From an uncultured Alistipes sp. (lineage in GTDB: Bacteria; Bacteroidota; Bacteroidia; Bacteroidales; Rikenellaceae): a DNA stretch of 64,000 nt. The stretch covers positions 1 to 64,000 of the forward strand of contig CALDPX010000058.1 in NCBI GenBank assembly GCA_937911745.1. Direction: 5' to 3'. Of this stretch, positions 16,503 to 24,343 are shown one piece after another. Position 1 is the stretch's first letter. Every line of letters begins with the position of its first letter. The translations under genes and the position numbers were made by a program. The notes beneath the pieces are model-generated. The model searched no databases and was not told the DNA's origin. It saw only the letters and a program-made list of their open reading frames with translations.

Positions 16503-17939
16503 ATGATGGACATTACAATGGCTCCACTTTCGGGTAAGACCCGTGAGGAGCACGACCTTTTGGGCTGGAAGCAGATTCCTGAGGAGTACTATTTTGGTGT
16601 GCAGACTATGCGCGCGGTGGAGAACTTCCACATTTCGAGGGTTAAACTCTGTATGTTCCCCGAGTTTATCAAGGCTTTGGCAGAGGTTAAGGCTGCTGCG
16701 GCTATGGCAAACCGTGATTTGGAACTTATGGATGCAGAGGTGGCGGAGGCTATCGTTAAGGCTTGCAAGGAGGTTGCTGAGGGTAAACTCGATGCTCACT
16801 TTGTGGTTGATATGGTGCAGGGCGGTGCCGGTACTTCGACCAATATGAACGCCAACGAGGTTATTGCCAACCGCGCACTCGAACTGCTCGGTCACGCCAA
16901 GGGCGAGTATAAATACTGCCACCCCAACAACCACGTCAACCTCTCGCAGTCGACCAACGATGCATATCCCACCTCGGTGAAGGTTGCCACCATTAGGAGT
17001 ATCGACAAACTCATCGAGGCTCTGAAAGCCTTGGTTGCTTCGTTTGCTGCCAAGGGCGAGGAGTTCAAGGATGTTATCAAGATGGGTCGTACCCAGTTGC
17101 AGGATGCAGTGCCTATGACTCTCGGTCAGGAGTTCGCTGCTTATGCTACTACTTTGGGCGAGGAGATTGAGCGCTTGGAGCAGAACAAGGTGTTGCTCTA
17201 TGAGCAGAATATGGGTGCTACGGCTATCGGTACGGGTATCAACTCCGACCCCGACTATCCCGCTCTCTGCTGCAAATACTTGGCTGAGATAACAGGTCTT
17301 CCTATGGTTGTGTCGCCCAATATGATTGAGGCTACCAACGATACGGGTGCTTTCGTGATGAACTCTTCGGCTATGAAACGCTTGGCAGTGAAACTCTCGA
17401 AGATTTGTAACGACCTCCGACTGATGTCGAGCGGTCCTCGTTGCGGCTTGAACGAGATTAACCTGCCTCCTATGCAGCCCGGCTCTTCGATTATGCCCGG
17501 CAAAGTGAACCCCGTAATTCCCGAGGTGGTAAATCAGGTGGCTTTCCGCGTTATTGGTAACGACCTTACGGTAACCTTCGCCAGCGAGGCTGCACAGTTG
17601 GAACTCAACGTTATGGAGCCTATCATTGTTCACTCTATGTTCGAGAATGTGGATATGCTCATCAACGCTATGAACACCCTCAGGGAGAAGTGCGTGGATG
17701 GTATCACTGCCAACGAAGAGGTCTGCAAACGCTTGGTTTACAACTCTATCGGCTTGGTGACCGCTCTGAACCCCTACATCGGCTACGAGAACTCCACTTC
17801 GCTTGCTAAGGAGGCTCTCCAAACCGGCAAGGGTATCTACGACTTGGTGCTCGAAAGGAAACTTATGAGCCGCGAGGAGTTGGACAACATTCTCAAACCC
17901 GAGAATATGGTTAAACCCCGCAAGTTCCCCAAACAGTAG
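16503..17939 (+). CDS. aspA: Aspartate ammonia-lyase
   Basis: 478 residues, normal for AspA. The fumarase/aspartase superfamily signature GSSIMPGKVNPVIPE is at 327-341; the aspartase pattern is also seen in GGAGTSTNMNANEV (107-120), SQSTNDAYPTS (149-158) and GRTQLQDAVPMTLGQE. MPGKVNPVIPEVVNQ favours aspartase over fumarase C. Converts L-aspartate to fumarate and ammonia, feeding fumarate respiration. The start is the first of two adjacent ATGs at 16503; the open frame upstream translates the hairpin repeat and an A-rich leader, so it is rejected. Confidence 0.95.
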   Translation: MMDITMAPLSGKTREEHDLLGWKQIPEEYYFGVQTMRAVENFHISRVKLCMFPEFIKALAEVKAAAAMANRDLELMDAEVAEAIVKACKEVAEGKLDAHFVVDMVQGGAGTSTNMNANEVIANRALELLGHAKGEYKYCHPNNHVNLSQSTNDAYPTSVKVATIRSIDKLIEALKALVASFAAKGEEFKDVIKMGRTQLQDAVPMTLGQEFAAYATTLGEEIERLEQNKVLLYEQNMGATAIGTGINSDPDYPALCCKYLAEITGLPMVVSPNMIEATNDTGAFVMNSSAMKRLAVKLSKICNDLRLMSSGPRCGLNEINLPPMQPGSSIMPGKVNPVIPEVVNQVAFRVIGNDLTVTFASEAAQLELNVMEPIIVHSMFENVDMLINAMNTLREKCVDGITANEEVCKRLVYNSIGLVTALNPYIGYENSTSLAKEALQTGKGIYDLVLERKLMSREELDNILKPENMVKPRKFPKQ

Positions 17940-17990
17940 TGCGAAAATCGGTGTTGGGCATCGTAAAAGATTCCCAATGCTGCTTAGAGC

Positions 17991-18026
17991 AAAACGCCCC
18001 AAAGTCCAACGCTTTGGGGCGTTTGT
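17991..18026 (+). terminator. Terminator after aspA
   Basis: AAAACGCCCCAAAG / CTTTGGGGCGTTT inverted repeat with a 7-base loop, closed by a short T-rich tail. Confidence 0.85.
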
Positions 18027-18176
18027 TGTATGCAATAAGAGGGTTTTTGTGGCTTGTGGGAAGCGGAGCAGTTGAACGATTTTGTTGCGGTGTCTATGGC
18101 TTTGGTCTTAACTTCGCGTATTAAAAAAGGTATAAAAGTTACATTAGAACAAAATAGTTTACTAATCAAACAGGTT

Positions 18177-19853
18177 ATGGTAAAAGAGAATCTCATTAGG
18201 ATGTATGAGGAGAGTTTCCGCAACAATGCCGAACTTCCCGCACTTACCGACTATTTCAAAAAAACCACCCTTACATATTTCGATTTGGCGCAGCTGATTG
18301 CCAAATATCACCTCGTGTTGGAGAAATATGGCATTGAGGCTGGTGACAAATTGGCTCTGATTGGTCGCAACACCCCCAAGTGGGTTACCGCATACGCAGC
18401 AACCATCACTTATGGTGCAGTTATTGTCCCCATTTTGCAGGACTTCAACCCCATCGATGCCACCAACATCATCAACCACTCCGATTCGCGCATACTCTTC
18501 CTCTCGCAGGACGTGTGGGATAAACTCGACCGCGAGAAGTTCGAGAAGTTGGAGGCTGTTGTGGAGTATGAAACGATGACCACTCTCTGGGAGCGCAACG
18601 AGGGAACCTTCAAACCCCTTATGGACAATGTGGATGCTCTCTTTGCGGAGCGTTATCTCAATGGCTTTACAACCAACGATATCCGCTATCCCGAAGTTCC
18701 CAACGACAGGGTTTTCATCATCTCCTACACCTCGGGTACTACGGGTCTGAGCAAGGGTGTGATGCTGACCGTCAACAACATCACCGCCAATGTGGCATTC
18801 GCTATTGAGTACAAGTTCCACTATCGTGGTTCGCGCGTGTTGGGTATTCTTCCTTTGGCTCACGCCTTCGGTTGCGCATTCGATATGCTCACCCCTCTGG
18901 CAACAGGCTCACACATCACTCTGTTGGGCAAACTGCCCGCAGCACCCATCCTCTTGAAGGCTCTGAAAGATGTTAAGCCCGACCTGCTGCTGACGGTGCC
19001 TTTGTTGGTGGAGAAGATTATCAAGGGTAAGGTTATGCCCACATTGGAGAAGCAGCCCGTAAAGACACTTGTGAAGATTCCTCTTCTGAACCAGATTGTA
19101 TTCAAGAAAGTACGCACACAACTTATGGAGGCATTCGGTGGTGCGCTTACGGAACTTATTATGGGTGGTGCAGCGCTTAATAGCGATGTGGAGAAACTGC
19201 TCAAAAAGATTAAGTTGCCCTACACGGTTGGTTACGGTATGACCGAAACGGCACCCCTTATCTGCTATGCACACCACACCGAGTATAAGTCGCTCTCGTG
19301 CGGTAAGTTGGTGGATGGTATGCAGATGAAGATTGACTCCAAAGATCCCTACAATATCCCCGGCGAAATCTGCGTAAAGGGCGAGAATGTGACCGTTGGT
19401 TACTACAAAAATCCAGACGCTACGGCTGCCGTATTTGACGAGGACGGTTGGTTCCACACAGGCGATATGGGTGTTGTAGATGCCGCCACCAACTGTTTCA
19501 TCCGCGGACGTTGCAAGACTATGATTCTCTCCAACAACGGTCAGAATATCTACCCCGAGGAGATTGAGGCAAAACTCAACAACTTGGAGGCTGTTGTGGA
19601 GTCGCTCATCGTTGAGGAGGAGGGCAAACTCGTGGCACTTGTGGTTCCCAACTACGAGTTGGCACAAAAGGAGGGTTGGAGCACCACTCATCTGAAAGAG
19701 ATGATGGCTGAGAATCTGAAAAAACTCAACACGCTGGTTGCTCCCTACGAGAGGGTATCGGCAATCAAATTGTGCGCTACGGAGTTTGAGAAAACCCCCA
19801 AGAAGAGCATCCGCCGCTACCTCTATCCTAAGGCTGCGAAAATCGTCTCGTAA
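18177..19853 (+). CDS. AMP-binding long-chain fatty-acid-CoA ligase-like protein
   Basis: 558 residues. The adenylate-forming superfamily P-loop YTSGTTGLSKG is at 184-194. GYGMTETAPLICY (A5 region), the GWFHTGDMG A7 motif and GRCKTMILSNNGQNIYPEEIE A8 hinge follow in order, and the C-terminal Lys (KTPKKSIRRYLY) needed for adenylation is present. Most like bacterial acyl-CoA synthetases for long chains; the true substrate is not shown. The ATG at 18177 is preferred: the frame is open back to 18054 but the added residues are not family-like and begin within 30 bases of the aspA terminator. Confidence 0.88.
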   Translation: MVKENLIRMYEESFRNNAELPALTDYFKKTTLTYFDLAQLIAKYHLVLEKYGIEAGDKLALIGRNTPKWVTAYAATITYGAVIVPILQDFNPIDATNIINHSDSRILFLSQDVWDKLDREKFEKLEAVVEYETMTTLWERNEGTFKPLMDNVDALFAERYLNGFTTNDIRYPEVPNDRVFIISYTSGTTGLSKGVMLTVNNITANVAFAIEYKFHYRGSRVLGILPLAHAFGCAFDMLTPLATGSHITLLGKLPAAPILLKALKDVKPDLLLTVPLLVEKIIKGKVMPTLEKQPVKTLVKIPLLNQIVFKKVRTQLMEAFGGALTELIMGGAALNSDVEKLLKKIKLPYTVGYGMTETAPLICYAHHTEYKSLSCGKLVDGMQMKIDSKDPYNIPGEICVKGENVTVGYYKNPDATAAVFDEDGWFHTGDMGVVDAATNCFIRGRCKTMILSNNGQNIYPEEIEAKLNNLEAVVESLIVEEEGKLVALVVPNYELAQKEGWSTTHLKEMMAENLKKLNTLVAPYERVSAIKLCATEFEKTPKKSIRRYLYPKAAKIVS

Positions 19854-20341
19854 AAAACGCATATAAGCGGCGATTTAGTCGTTGCACTGCGATAAACCAC
19901 CTCCGCATTTACGCCAAAGTAAACTGCGGAGGTGGTTTTCTTGTGCGCCTATAACTCGCTCGCTTCTCTGCATTTTTGAGTTGTCAGCAAACTGCGGAGC
20001 CGCTTTTTATGTCTAACGTCTAACGTCAATAGTCCTAAGGCTTATAAGGCATATAGGTCTTATAGGGCTTATGGGAGGACTGAGAGATATGGGAAACACT
20101 ACAACCATATCCCTCCCCTAAGTTAGGGGAGGGTGCCCGAAGGGCGGGAGAGGTCTGTCCGTCTTGCCACGACTGTCGCAGGCAGGCGGTTGGCATCTAC
20201 CTATCCTGTTTTTCCTGTCTTTTTTGTTCTTCCTGTTTTTTGCAGGAGTGACAGGGGTAATAGGGGGAACAGGAGAGTTTGAGAACAGATTCTTTCGGGG
20301 AGGTGTGAGGCTCTCCGAAGGAGAGTGGCGGGCAAAAGAAT

Positions 20342-20371
20342 AGCCCTCTCAAACTTGTTTGAAAGAGGGCT
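20342..20371. terminator. Intrinsic terminator-like hairpin
   Basis: AGCCCTCTCAAAC / GTTTGAAAGAGGGCT, a 13-base-pair stem with a short loop. On the plus strand it is followed by ATTGTTTTG. It could end transcription from either side of this gap. Confidence 0.65.
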
Positions 20372-20432
20372 ATTGTTTTGACAGCCAAACTATCTGCGAA
20401 AGATAGTCACACCTCACCGCAGGGGCTGCACG

Positions 20433-20473
20433 AAAAGTTTTTGGTAGCACCTTTTTACAGAAAGGTGCGAAAA
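20433..20473. repeat. 41-base hairpin repeat, copy 2
   Basis: Nearly identical to 16393-16433. Here it begins 5 bases past the stop of the HPr-kinase-like gene, where it could act as the 3' hairpin of that cassette; the stem changes from ACAAAAAGG to ACAGAAAGG, one substitution at the loop edge. Confidence 0.8.
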
Positions 20474-20477
20474 AAGA

Positions 20478-21362
20478 CTACACCCCAAAGATTGTGGCAT
20501 AAGACAACTGTGCAGCCTCGGCATTGGGCAGGCAAGCCAGCGCGTAGGTCGGCACAGCGACAATCATTTCGGAGAGGGCGCCACATATTTGGTCGAGTGT
20601 TCTCTCCTCTTTTTGCAGTGTGGGGAGTGTGGAGGGCAGCAGTGCACCAAAGGCAGCGATGCGCGAGAGGCGTTGTATGCGGTTTTCGGGGGCTTGCGAG
20701 AGTCGCAAAAAACCCGCTATGGGGCAGCTCTCCTGACGATAGACAGCACCCTTGCCGCTCCACGGCGAGCCATAGACCCTCACCGAGCCGTCATCGAAAA
20801 CTCTCACTACGGGTCCGTCGTCGTTGAGCCTTTCGGTACCCTCGATATTTTCGAGCCACAGACGAGTGTGGGTGCTCTTACCCGTGCCGCTCTCGCCCAA
20901 GCACATCACGCCCCTACCATCTTTAACGATGACCGAAGAGTGTGTTAGCAGGGTTTTGTGGGGTAGAGTAGCAAAGGAGTAGGCGAAGCAGAGTGCATGG
21001 TCGAACATCACACTATTGGGCTGTTTACCCTCGGCAAAGAGGTCGGCGCGATACTCAGCCACCTCGCCCCTCTCCACGAAGGGGCAGACGATGGTTGCCT
21101 CGCCCGCCGAGCGAATAGTGAGGCGGTACTCATCCTCATAAATGGAGAGCGTACAATCGCCCACCTGCAACTCATAGTCGAAGGTCTGCAAGGGGGCATC
21201 CTTGCGAGGCACTACCTCGGCATCGAGCACCACTCTGAATAGTGGACTACCAGCCCTGTCGTCCACCACAAAGGGGCGGAAATTGCGAGGCATAGGCACA
21301 GGGCGACACATTGCGCCCATCGCCAACTCGAAGATATGTTCTGCTACCGAGAGTCTTAACAT
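20478..21362 (-). CDS. HPr kinase-like P-loop protein of a PqqD/peptidase/ABC cassette
   Basis: 294 residues. The C-terminal two-thirds resembles the HPr kinase/phosphorylase fold: HSSVIVKDGRGVMCLGESGTGKST with Walker A at 156-164, then LNDDGPVVR (179-187) at the place of the acidic Walker B pair and GSPWSGKG. The N-terminal part is a separate beta-rich domain. Family knowledge: such HPrK-like proteins occur beside PqqD/RRE proteins in lasso-peptide and related RiPP clusters, where some phosphorylate the peptide. It is last in the four-gene minus-strand run; 81 bases containing the 20-mer repeat separate it from the PqqD-like gene. It is not the true HPr kinase of a PTS system, being unlinked to any PTS gene. 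Confidence 0.75.
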   Translation of the reverse strand: MLRLSVAEHIFELAMGAMCRPVPMPRNFRPFVVDDRAGSPLFRVVLDAEVVPRKDAPLQTFDYELQVGDCTLSIYEDEYRLTIRSAGEATIVCPFVERGEVAEYRADLFAEGKQPNSVMFDHALCFAYSFATLPHKTLLTHSSVIVKDGRGVMCLGESGTGKSTHTRLWLENIEGTERLNDDGPVVRVFDDGSVRVYGSPWSGKGAVYRQESCPIAGFLRLSQAPENRIQRLSRIAAFGALLPSTLPTLQKEERTLDQICGALSEMIVAVPTYALACLPNAEAAQLSYATIFGV

Positions 21363-21380
21363 ATAATTATGCGTCTAACG

Positions 21381-21443
21381 TCTAACGTCAATAGTCCTAA
21401 ATCTTTAATGTCCTTAAAGCCCTTAATGTCTTTAACGACTTAA
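21381..21443. repeat. 20-mer repeat with 9-base periodic tail
   Basis: TCTAACGTCAATAGTCCTAA at 21381-21400 is followed by 9-base units of the type GTCCTTAAA to about 21440. It sits between the PqqD-like and HPrK-like genes of one transcript. Confidence 0.75.
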
Positions 21444-21713
21444 CTACTCATTGACAAGTTCTGCTTTGCGGAGCATCTCAACCCATTTGGCAGCATCGGT
21501 GAGGGCAACATCCCTATCCACCTCATACTCGGCAGTCAAGAGGTCGGCAACTTTTTCAACATCGAACTCCTCGTCCTGTAACTGCTCCCAAAGCCACTCG
21601 CTCGTGGAGTTGAGCGAGATGATGGTTGTCATCTTCACATTCTGTGCACCCATACGGACAATGACACTCTCGCCCGCAATTTTGCGAATCTTGTAGTCGG
21701 TTTTCAGTTTCAT
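21444..21713 (-). CDS. PqqD-like peptide recognition (RRE) protein
   Basis: 89 residues, the size of stand-alone PqqD. MKLKTDYKIRKIAGESVIV is the typical N-terminal beta pair; ISLNSTSEWLWEQLQDEEFDVEKVADLLTAEYEVD is the winged-helix part with the characteristic LN-x-x-(S/T)-x-x-(L/I)W pattern. Family knowledge: PqqD-type RREs bind leader peptides and hand them to modifying enzymes. It ends one base-pair step from the peptidase gene (2-base gap), so the two are translated from one message. Confidence 0.85.
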   Translation of the reverse strand: MKLKTDYKIRKIAGESVIVRMGAQNVKMTTIISLNSTSEWLWEQLQDEEFDVEKVADLLTAEYEVDRDVALTDAAKWVEMLRKAELVNE

Positions 21714-21714
21714 A

Positions 21715-22167
21715 TCATTTGCAAATTTTATGTTTCAAGTCCAAAACGAGGGTACGAGCCCACTTGCGTGCAAGGCTCAAAGCGGAACGCTTGCGCCAGC
21801 CAAAGTCGCTGTATGTCAGCCTTCTGCCGCTCTCCAAGCGCACCTCTGATACATAAGCCACCACATCTTCGTGCTTTGCGACCTCCACGGTGCGATAGTT
21901 GCCGTCGCCCTCCAATATGAGCCTCTTGCCATCTATGTCGCCCAAGCGGTGCAAAACATATGCGCCCCTATGGCGGAAAAGCAGCACCATACCCTTGCGG
22001 AGTTCCATTCCGTTCACAGGCGCAAGCACCACCACATCCCTCTCGTTCCTGAGAAATGGGCGCATACTAAATCCCTTGACGGTCATCTCCACACTTCGCC
22101 CCTCGCCAATCATCTCTTCAACGGTGGCGAAAAACAGCGCATTGGGTATGGTCTTTTTCAAATTCAA
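21715..22167 (-). CDS. S24/S26-type signal-peptidase-like protein
   Basis: About 150 residues. VKGFSMRPFLRNERDVVVL carries the serine nucleophile (S34) in the GxSMxP motif of S24/S26 peptidases, followed by LRKGMVLLFRHRGAYVLHRLGDIDG and the GDGN motif. There is no membrane anchor as in ordinary signal peptidase I, so it may cut a dedicated substrate in the cytoplasm. The general-base Lys is not obvious; the family in this context may use another residue. The start is unusual: no ATG is available, an in-frame TGA lies three codons upstream, and TTG codons within the GAATTTT 7-base repeat are the only candidates. Confidence 0.75.
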   Translation of the reverse strand: MNLKKTIPNALFFATVEEMIGEGRSVEMTVKGFSMRPFLRNERDVVVLAPVNGMELRKGMVLLFRHRGAYVLHRLGDIDGKRLILEGDGNYRTVEVAKHEDVVAYVSEVRLESGRRLTYSDFGWRKRSALSLARKWARTLVLDLKHKICK

Positions 22168-22271
22168 AATTCAAAATTCAAAATTCAAAATTTTTGGTCT
22201 AACGTCCAACGTCCAACGTCTAACGTCAATAGTCCTAAGTCAATTGTCGTTGGATATTGAGTTGCAGTTCG
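22168..22271. repeat. GAATTTT tract plus 20-mer repeat between ABC and peptidase genes
   Basis: Five 7-base units of TTCAAAA/TTCAAAT (22158-22193), then the word GTCCAAC and 20-mer copy TCTAACGTCAATAGTCCTAA at 22219-22238. The same composite stands in front of the ABC gene (23958-24046). Confidence 0.8.
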
Positions 22272-23969
22272 CTACAACTCAACAATGCGGTCGCAGAAGT
22301 CCAGCGTGCGGGCGTTGTGCGAGATGAAGAGAATCGTAAGGTCGCGGTTTGCCTCCGACAGCCCCGCAACAGCATCCACAACCTCCCTCTCGGTCTTCTC
22401 GTCAAGTGAAGAGGTCGCCTCATCGAACATCAGCACCGAAGCCTCCTTATAGAGAGCCCTCGCAATGCCAATCCTCTGTCGCTGACCTCCCGAAAGGCGG
22501 CAGCCAGCCTCGCCCGTAACCGTATCGACACCATCGGGCAGCGAGGCGACAAAGTCGCTAAGCCTTGCAGCCTCCAAAGCCCTCATAAGTCGTTCGTCAT
22601 CAATCTTATCCCTCTCCACGCCAAGTGCTATGTTCTCGGCGATGGTCTGGTCGGGGATGAAGAGGTCTTGCGAGACGTAGGCAACATTATTTTGCCACAT
22701 ACGCCTTGCAAGGGGTGTGTCCACAGCCCTGCCATCCACCTTTAGTTCCCCCTCGGCAGGCACAAAGAGTCCCGCCAGCAGGTTGAAGAGTGTGGTTTTA
22801 CCTCTGCCCGAGGTGCCCTGAATGCCCACTCTCTCGCCCTTGCGGATGGTGAGCGAGAATCTGTCGAAAACCCTCTCCTCGCCATAGCCAAACGACACTT
22901 CGCGGAGTTCCAACTGCTCCTCGAAGGGGAGTTTGTCGGTGGTTTGAGGTGTTTCCTTAACCTCTGTCGCCAACTCCTCTGTCAGCAGGTCCACGACATA
23001 GGAGGTACGTTTATACTCCGTCCAGCCTCCCACAATGCGGCTGATGGAGGGCACAATACGGTAGGCAGCAACGGCAAAGACACCCAAAAAGAGTTTCAGT
23101 TCGCCCACCGAGTGCCCCATAGCGATGCCGAGAATGATGACAGCGACCACGCCCAGCACCAACGAGAACTCCACAACATAACTCGAAGCGGCTCGCATCC
23201 TTGCAGCCCTCAGCGAGTAGTGGCGGAGCGAGTCTATACCCTTGGCAAAGCGTTTTGTAATGGAGGGCTTGGCACCCGCAATCTCTATGTCGGCATAGCC
23301 CCTCAGTGCCTCATACATCGTCTTGTTTTGTCCCACCTGCAAGCGGTTTTCTTCCCTGCCGTTCTCGACCATTCGGCGGCGTATGATGCGCGAGTAGAGG
23401 AGTGCAATGGGAACAAAGACCACCACAGCAAGTGCCACAACCATAGGATTATAGAGGCTCAGGAGCACCAATAGCGACACCACTACAATGAGTTCCGTAA
23501 GGATGCCCAAGAGGCTGCTCACAACGCCCGAGGCGAAGCGGTGGCAGACGGCATTGACATTGTTGACAAGCGAGGTGGTGTGGTGCGAGCGCACAAAGAG
23601 CAGTCCGCGCGAGAGATAGTTTTCATACATCCTCTTTGAGAGGTCGGCATAGAGCAGCAGCATATATCTTGTCCTGACCTGCGATAGTGCTACACCCACA
23701 ACGCCTTTCAGCGCAATGAGCACCACCACAGCCACGCATACAGCCACCACAAAACTGCTCTCGCTCGTAAAGCCCAGCGTGTTGTAGATGTGTGCCACAA
23801 GGGGATTATTGGTCACAATGTTCTCGTCAAGCACCACAAGGAGCACCGACACCAATGCGGCAATACCTACCAAGTCGACAGCCGCAGAGCAGAGTGCCGA
23901 AAGCACTATCTTCGGCAATCCACGCCTACGCTCCGGCGGAATCAGTCGGTATGTGTTTTTCAAATTCAA
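22272..23969 (-). CDS. ABC exporter (fused membrane and ATPase domains)
   Basis: 565 residues. Membrane domain with about six helices (20-310) and nucleotide-binding domain with Walker A GTSGRGKTT, signature LSGGQRQRIGIARALY, Walker B VLMFDEATSSLD and a C-terminal switch His in FISHNARTLD. A half-size exporter that works as a homodimer; no C39 peptidase domain at the N-terminus, so leader removal would need another protease such as the neighbouring S24/S26-type one. First gene of the cassette. Its apparent start codon is TTG inside the GAATTTT repeat, giving the same MNLKxT opening as the peptidase gene. Confidence 0.9.
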   Translation of the reverse strand: MNLKNTYRLIPPERRRGLPKIVLSALCSAAVDLVGIAALVSVLLVVLDENIVTNNPLVAHIYNTLGFTSESSFVVAVCVAVVVLIALKGVVGVALSQVRTRYMLLLYADLSKRMYENYLSRGLLFVRSHHTTSLVNNVNAVCHRFASGVVSSLLGILTELIVVVSLLVLLSLYNPMVVALAVVVFVPIALLYSRIIRRRMVENGREENRLQVGQNKTMYEALRGYADIEIAGAKPSITKRFAKGIDSLRHYSLRAARMRAASSYVVEFSLVLGVVAVIILGIAMGHSVGELKLFLGVFAVAAYRIVPSISRIVGGWTEYKRTSYVVDLLTEELATEVKETPQTTDKLPFEEQLELREVSFGYGEERVFDRFSLTIRKGERVGIQGTSGRGKTTLFNLLAGLFVPAEGELKVDGRAVDTPLARRMWQNNVAYVSQDLFIPDQTIAENIALGVERDKIDDERLMRALEAARLSDFVASLPDGVDTVTGEAGCRLSGGQRQRIGIARALYKEASVLMFDEATSSLDEKTEREVVDAVAGLSEANRDLTILFISHNARTLDFCDRIVEL

Positions 23970-24090
23970 AATTCAAAATTCAAAATTCAAAATTTTTGTC
24001 CAACGTCTAACGTCTAACGTCTAACGTCTAACGTCAATAGTCCTAAGGCTTATAGGGCATATAAGGCATATAGGAGTTATGGGGCTTTAA
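23958..24090. repeat. Composite repeat upstream of the ABC exporter
   Basis: 7-base TTCAAAA units (23958-23994), then four GTCTAAC/GTCCAAC units, the 20-mer TCTAACGTCAATAGTCCTAA at 24027-24046, and 9-base GGCTTATA/GGCATATA units to about 24085. It lies inside the leader of the cassette transcript. Confidence 0.8.
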
Positions 24091-24165
24091 TGTCCTCTTC
24101 TTCTGTCGCAGGGCGTCAAAGGAGGTTTGTTGCTTGTCGGGAGGGGACACTATCCCAACAAAAGA

Positions 24166-24173
24166 CAAAGGTA
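24166..24173 (-). promoter_or_regulatory. -7 box for the ABC/peptidase/PqqD/HPrK cassette
   Basis: CAAAGGTA on the plus strand (TACCTTTG on the minus strand), about 197 bases before the ABC start. The leader would contain the composite repeat. A 35-codon GTG-started frame on the minus strand (about 24151-24047) is the only small peptide I found here, and its tail is repeat-encoded. Confidence 0.45.
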
Positions 24174-24244
24174 CAAATTATTTGCGATTATGCTGCCATT
24201 GGGAGGTCAAAAACTGCCGCTCCTCTTTATAATTAGGTATTTTA

Positions 24245-24275
24245 TTTGCAAAACCCAAAAAAAAACCTAATTTTG
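24245..24275 (+). promoter_or_regulatory. Promoter of the nuclease/receptor locus
   Basis: TTTG at 24245-24248, a 19-base spacer, and TAATTTTG at 24268-24275. A leader of about 60 bases precedes the ATG at 24344. Confidence 0.65.
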
Positions 24276-24343
24276 CGCCAAAGCGCAAATGAAACGCAAA
24301 ACAAAACAACATAACAATTAACTCTATTAACACATTTATCACT

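Larger units (their letters stand above)
19861..20477. repeat. Repeat-filled intergenic region
   Basis: A 620-base gene-free stretch. In order: covarying-hairpin copy at 19884-19940, with stem AACCACCTCCGCA / TGCGGAGGTGGTT; a decayed copy at 19955-20007; the 20-mer repeat at 20019-20038 followed by 9-base periodic GGCTTATA units to about 20075; a perfect hairpin CCCTCCCCTAA / TTAGGGGAGGG at 20111-20133; C/T-rich imperfect repeats around 20205-20280; a terminator at 20342-20371; and the 41-base hairpin repeat at 20433-20473. Open frames crossing it are not gene-like. Confidence 0.75.

Noticed and set aside
24047..24151. 35-codon GTG-started frame (minus strand) before the ABC gene as a RiPP precursor
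   Set aside because: The C-terminal third is encoded by the dispersed 9-base repeat, the start is GTG without context and no Cys, Ser or Thr-rich core is present.
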